From Acidobacteriota bacterium (GTDB lineage: Bacteria > Acidobacteriota > Terriglobia > Terriglobales > Acidobacteriaceae): a DNA stretch of 6,252 bases. The DNA lies in contig JAJXXG010000976.1 of assembly GCA_021781255.1 (NCBI GenBank), forward strand, positions 1 through 6,252. Reading direction: 5' to 3'. Every line of letters begins with the position of its first letter. The stretch's first letter is position 1. This document shows, piece by piece, positions 5,827-6,252 of this stretch. The notes under the pieces were generated by a model. It did no database searches. It had not been told where the DNA came from and worked only from the letters and a program-made list of their open reading frames with translations. The position numbers and the translations under genes are program-made.

Positions 5827-6252
5827 ATGATGAGACACACAATACGTGGCTTGTTCAACGACGCCGCGGGCAATCTCGGCGCCAAGGTCTCAAGCATCTA
5901 CGCCATCCTGCTCCTGTTCAATGTGGCCGCGTGGGTTTGGGCCGTCCTTGCCTTTCGCCAATATCCACTGCTGCTTGGCACCGCGTTTCTTGCTTACAGC
6001 TTTGGCCTGCGCCATGCCGTGGATGCCGACCACATCGCCGCCATCGACAACGTAACGCGCAAGCTGATGCAGGAAGGCAAGCGGCCGGTTGCGGTGGGCT
6101 TCATGTTTTCGCTCGGCCACTCCACCATCGTCGTGCTGGGCTCGCTGGCGTTAGCCGCGGCCGCTCTTAAACTGCAGCAGCACTTTGACAACTTCCGTTC
6201 GATTGGCGGCATCATCGGCACGCTGGTTTCCTCGCTGTTCCTGCTGGGCATC
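5827..6252 (+). CDS. NiCoT-family nickel/cobalt permease (HoxN/NixA type), N-terminal part, truncated by window edge
   Basis: The frame is open to the last base, showing 142 residues of a family usually around 330-370 long. It is an inner-membrane secondary transporter for Ni2+ and/or Co2+. A first hydrophobic helix spans about residues 23-43 (IYAILLLFNVAAWVWAVLAF). The second helix carries the family signature RHAVDADHIAAIDNVTRK (62-79), whose His and Asp residues are essential for metal recognition in studied members. The next conserved segment is VGFMFSLGHSTIVV (90-103), and the last visible one is GTLVSSLFLLGI at the edge. Tandem ATGs at 5827 and 5830 have only a weak AAGAG (5814-5818) upstream. 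In-frame ATGs at 5758, 5773 and 5794 would extend the protein; 5758 and 5773 lie in or touch the repeat cluster, so 5827 is preferred but uncertain. Ni versus Co preference cannot be read from this part. The NikR gene and candidate operator favour nickel. Confidence 0.92.
   Translation, partial: MMRHTIRGLFNDAAGNLGAKVSSIYAILLLFNVAAWVWAVLAFRQYPLLLGTAFLAYSFGLRHAVDADHIAAIDNVTRKLMQEGKRPVAVGFMFSLGHSTIVVLGSLALAAAALKLQQHFDNFRSIGGIIGTLVSSLFLLGI

Overview
The window looks like a chromosomal segment of a GC-rich Gram-negative bacterium, most likely an acidobacterium (Terriglobia-like). This is an inference from codon and base composition and from an outer-membrane TonB-dependent receptor with an N-terminal carboxypeptidase-regulatory-like domain, a common arrangement in that phylum. 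The sequence alone does not prove the taxonomy.

Left part (1-2513, all + strand): the C-terminal end of pyruvate phosphate dikinase (ppdK) enters from the left edge. It is followed by a gap of about 300 bp that holds two strong inverted repeats. Next come two phosphotransfer signalling genes without a sensor kinase: a two-domain REC-HPt protein, and a NarL/FixJ-type response regulator with a LuxR helix-turn-helix. Together they could form the middle and output of a phosphorelay whose kinase is encoded elsewhere.

Right part (2580-6252): this is a compact nickel module. A NikR-type nickel-responsive ribbon-helix-helix repressor (+) retains all four nickel ligands and has a histidine-rich tail. 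It converges, across a GC-rich hairpin, on a large TonB-dependent outer-membrane receptor (-). The receptor is divergently transcribed from a HoxN/NixA-family (NiCoT) inner-membrane nickel/cobalt permease (+), which runs off the right edge. The region between the receptor and the permease carries three exact copies of the heptamer GTGCTAC plus one inverted near-copy. Two of the copies lie within a 12-bp exact direct repeat. This cluster is the best candidate for the NikR operator and would let one repressor site control both outward-facing genes.

The combined model is as follows. The receptor brings nickel (or a nickel chelate) across the outer membrane using TonB energy, the NiCoT permease moves it into the cytoplasm, and nickel-loaded NikR shuts both genes off through the shared divergent operator. 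The gene identities are strong. The operator assignment and the nickel specificity of the receptor are inferences from motif and neighbourhood.
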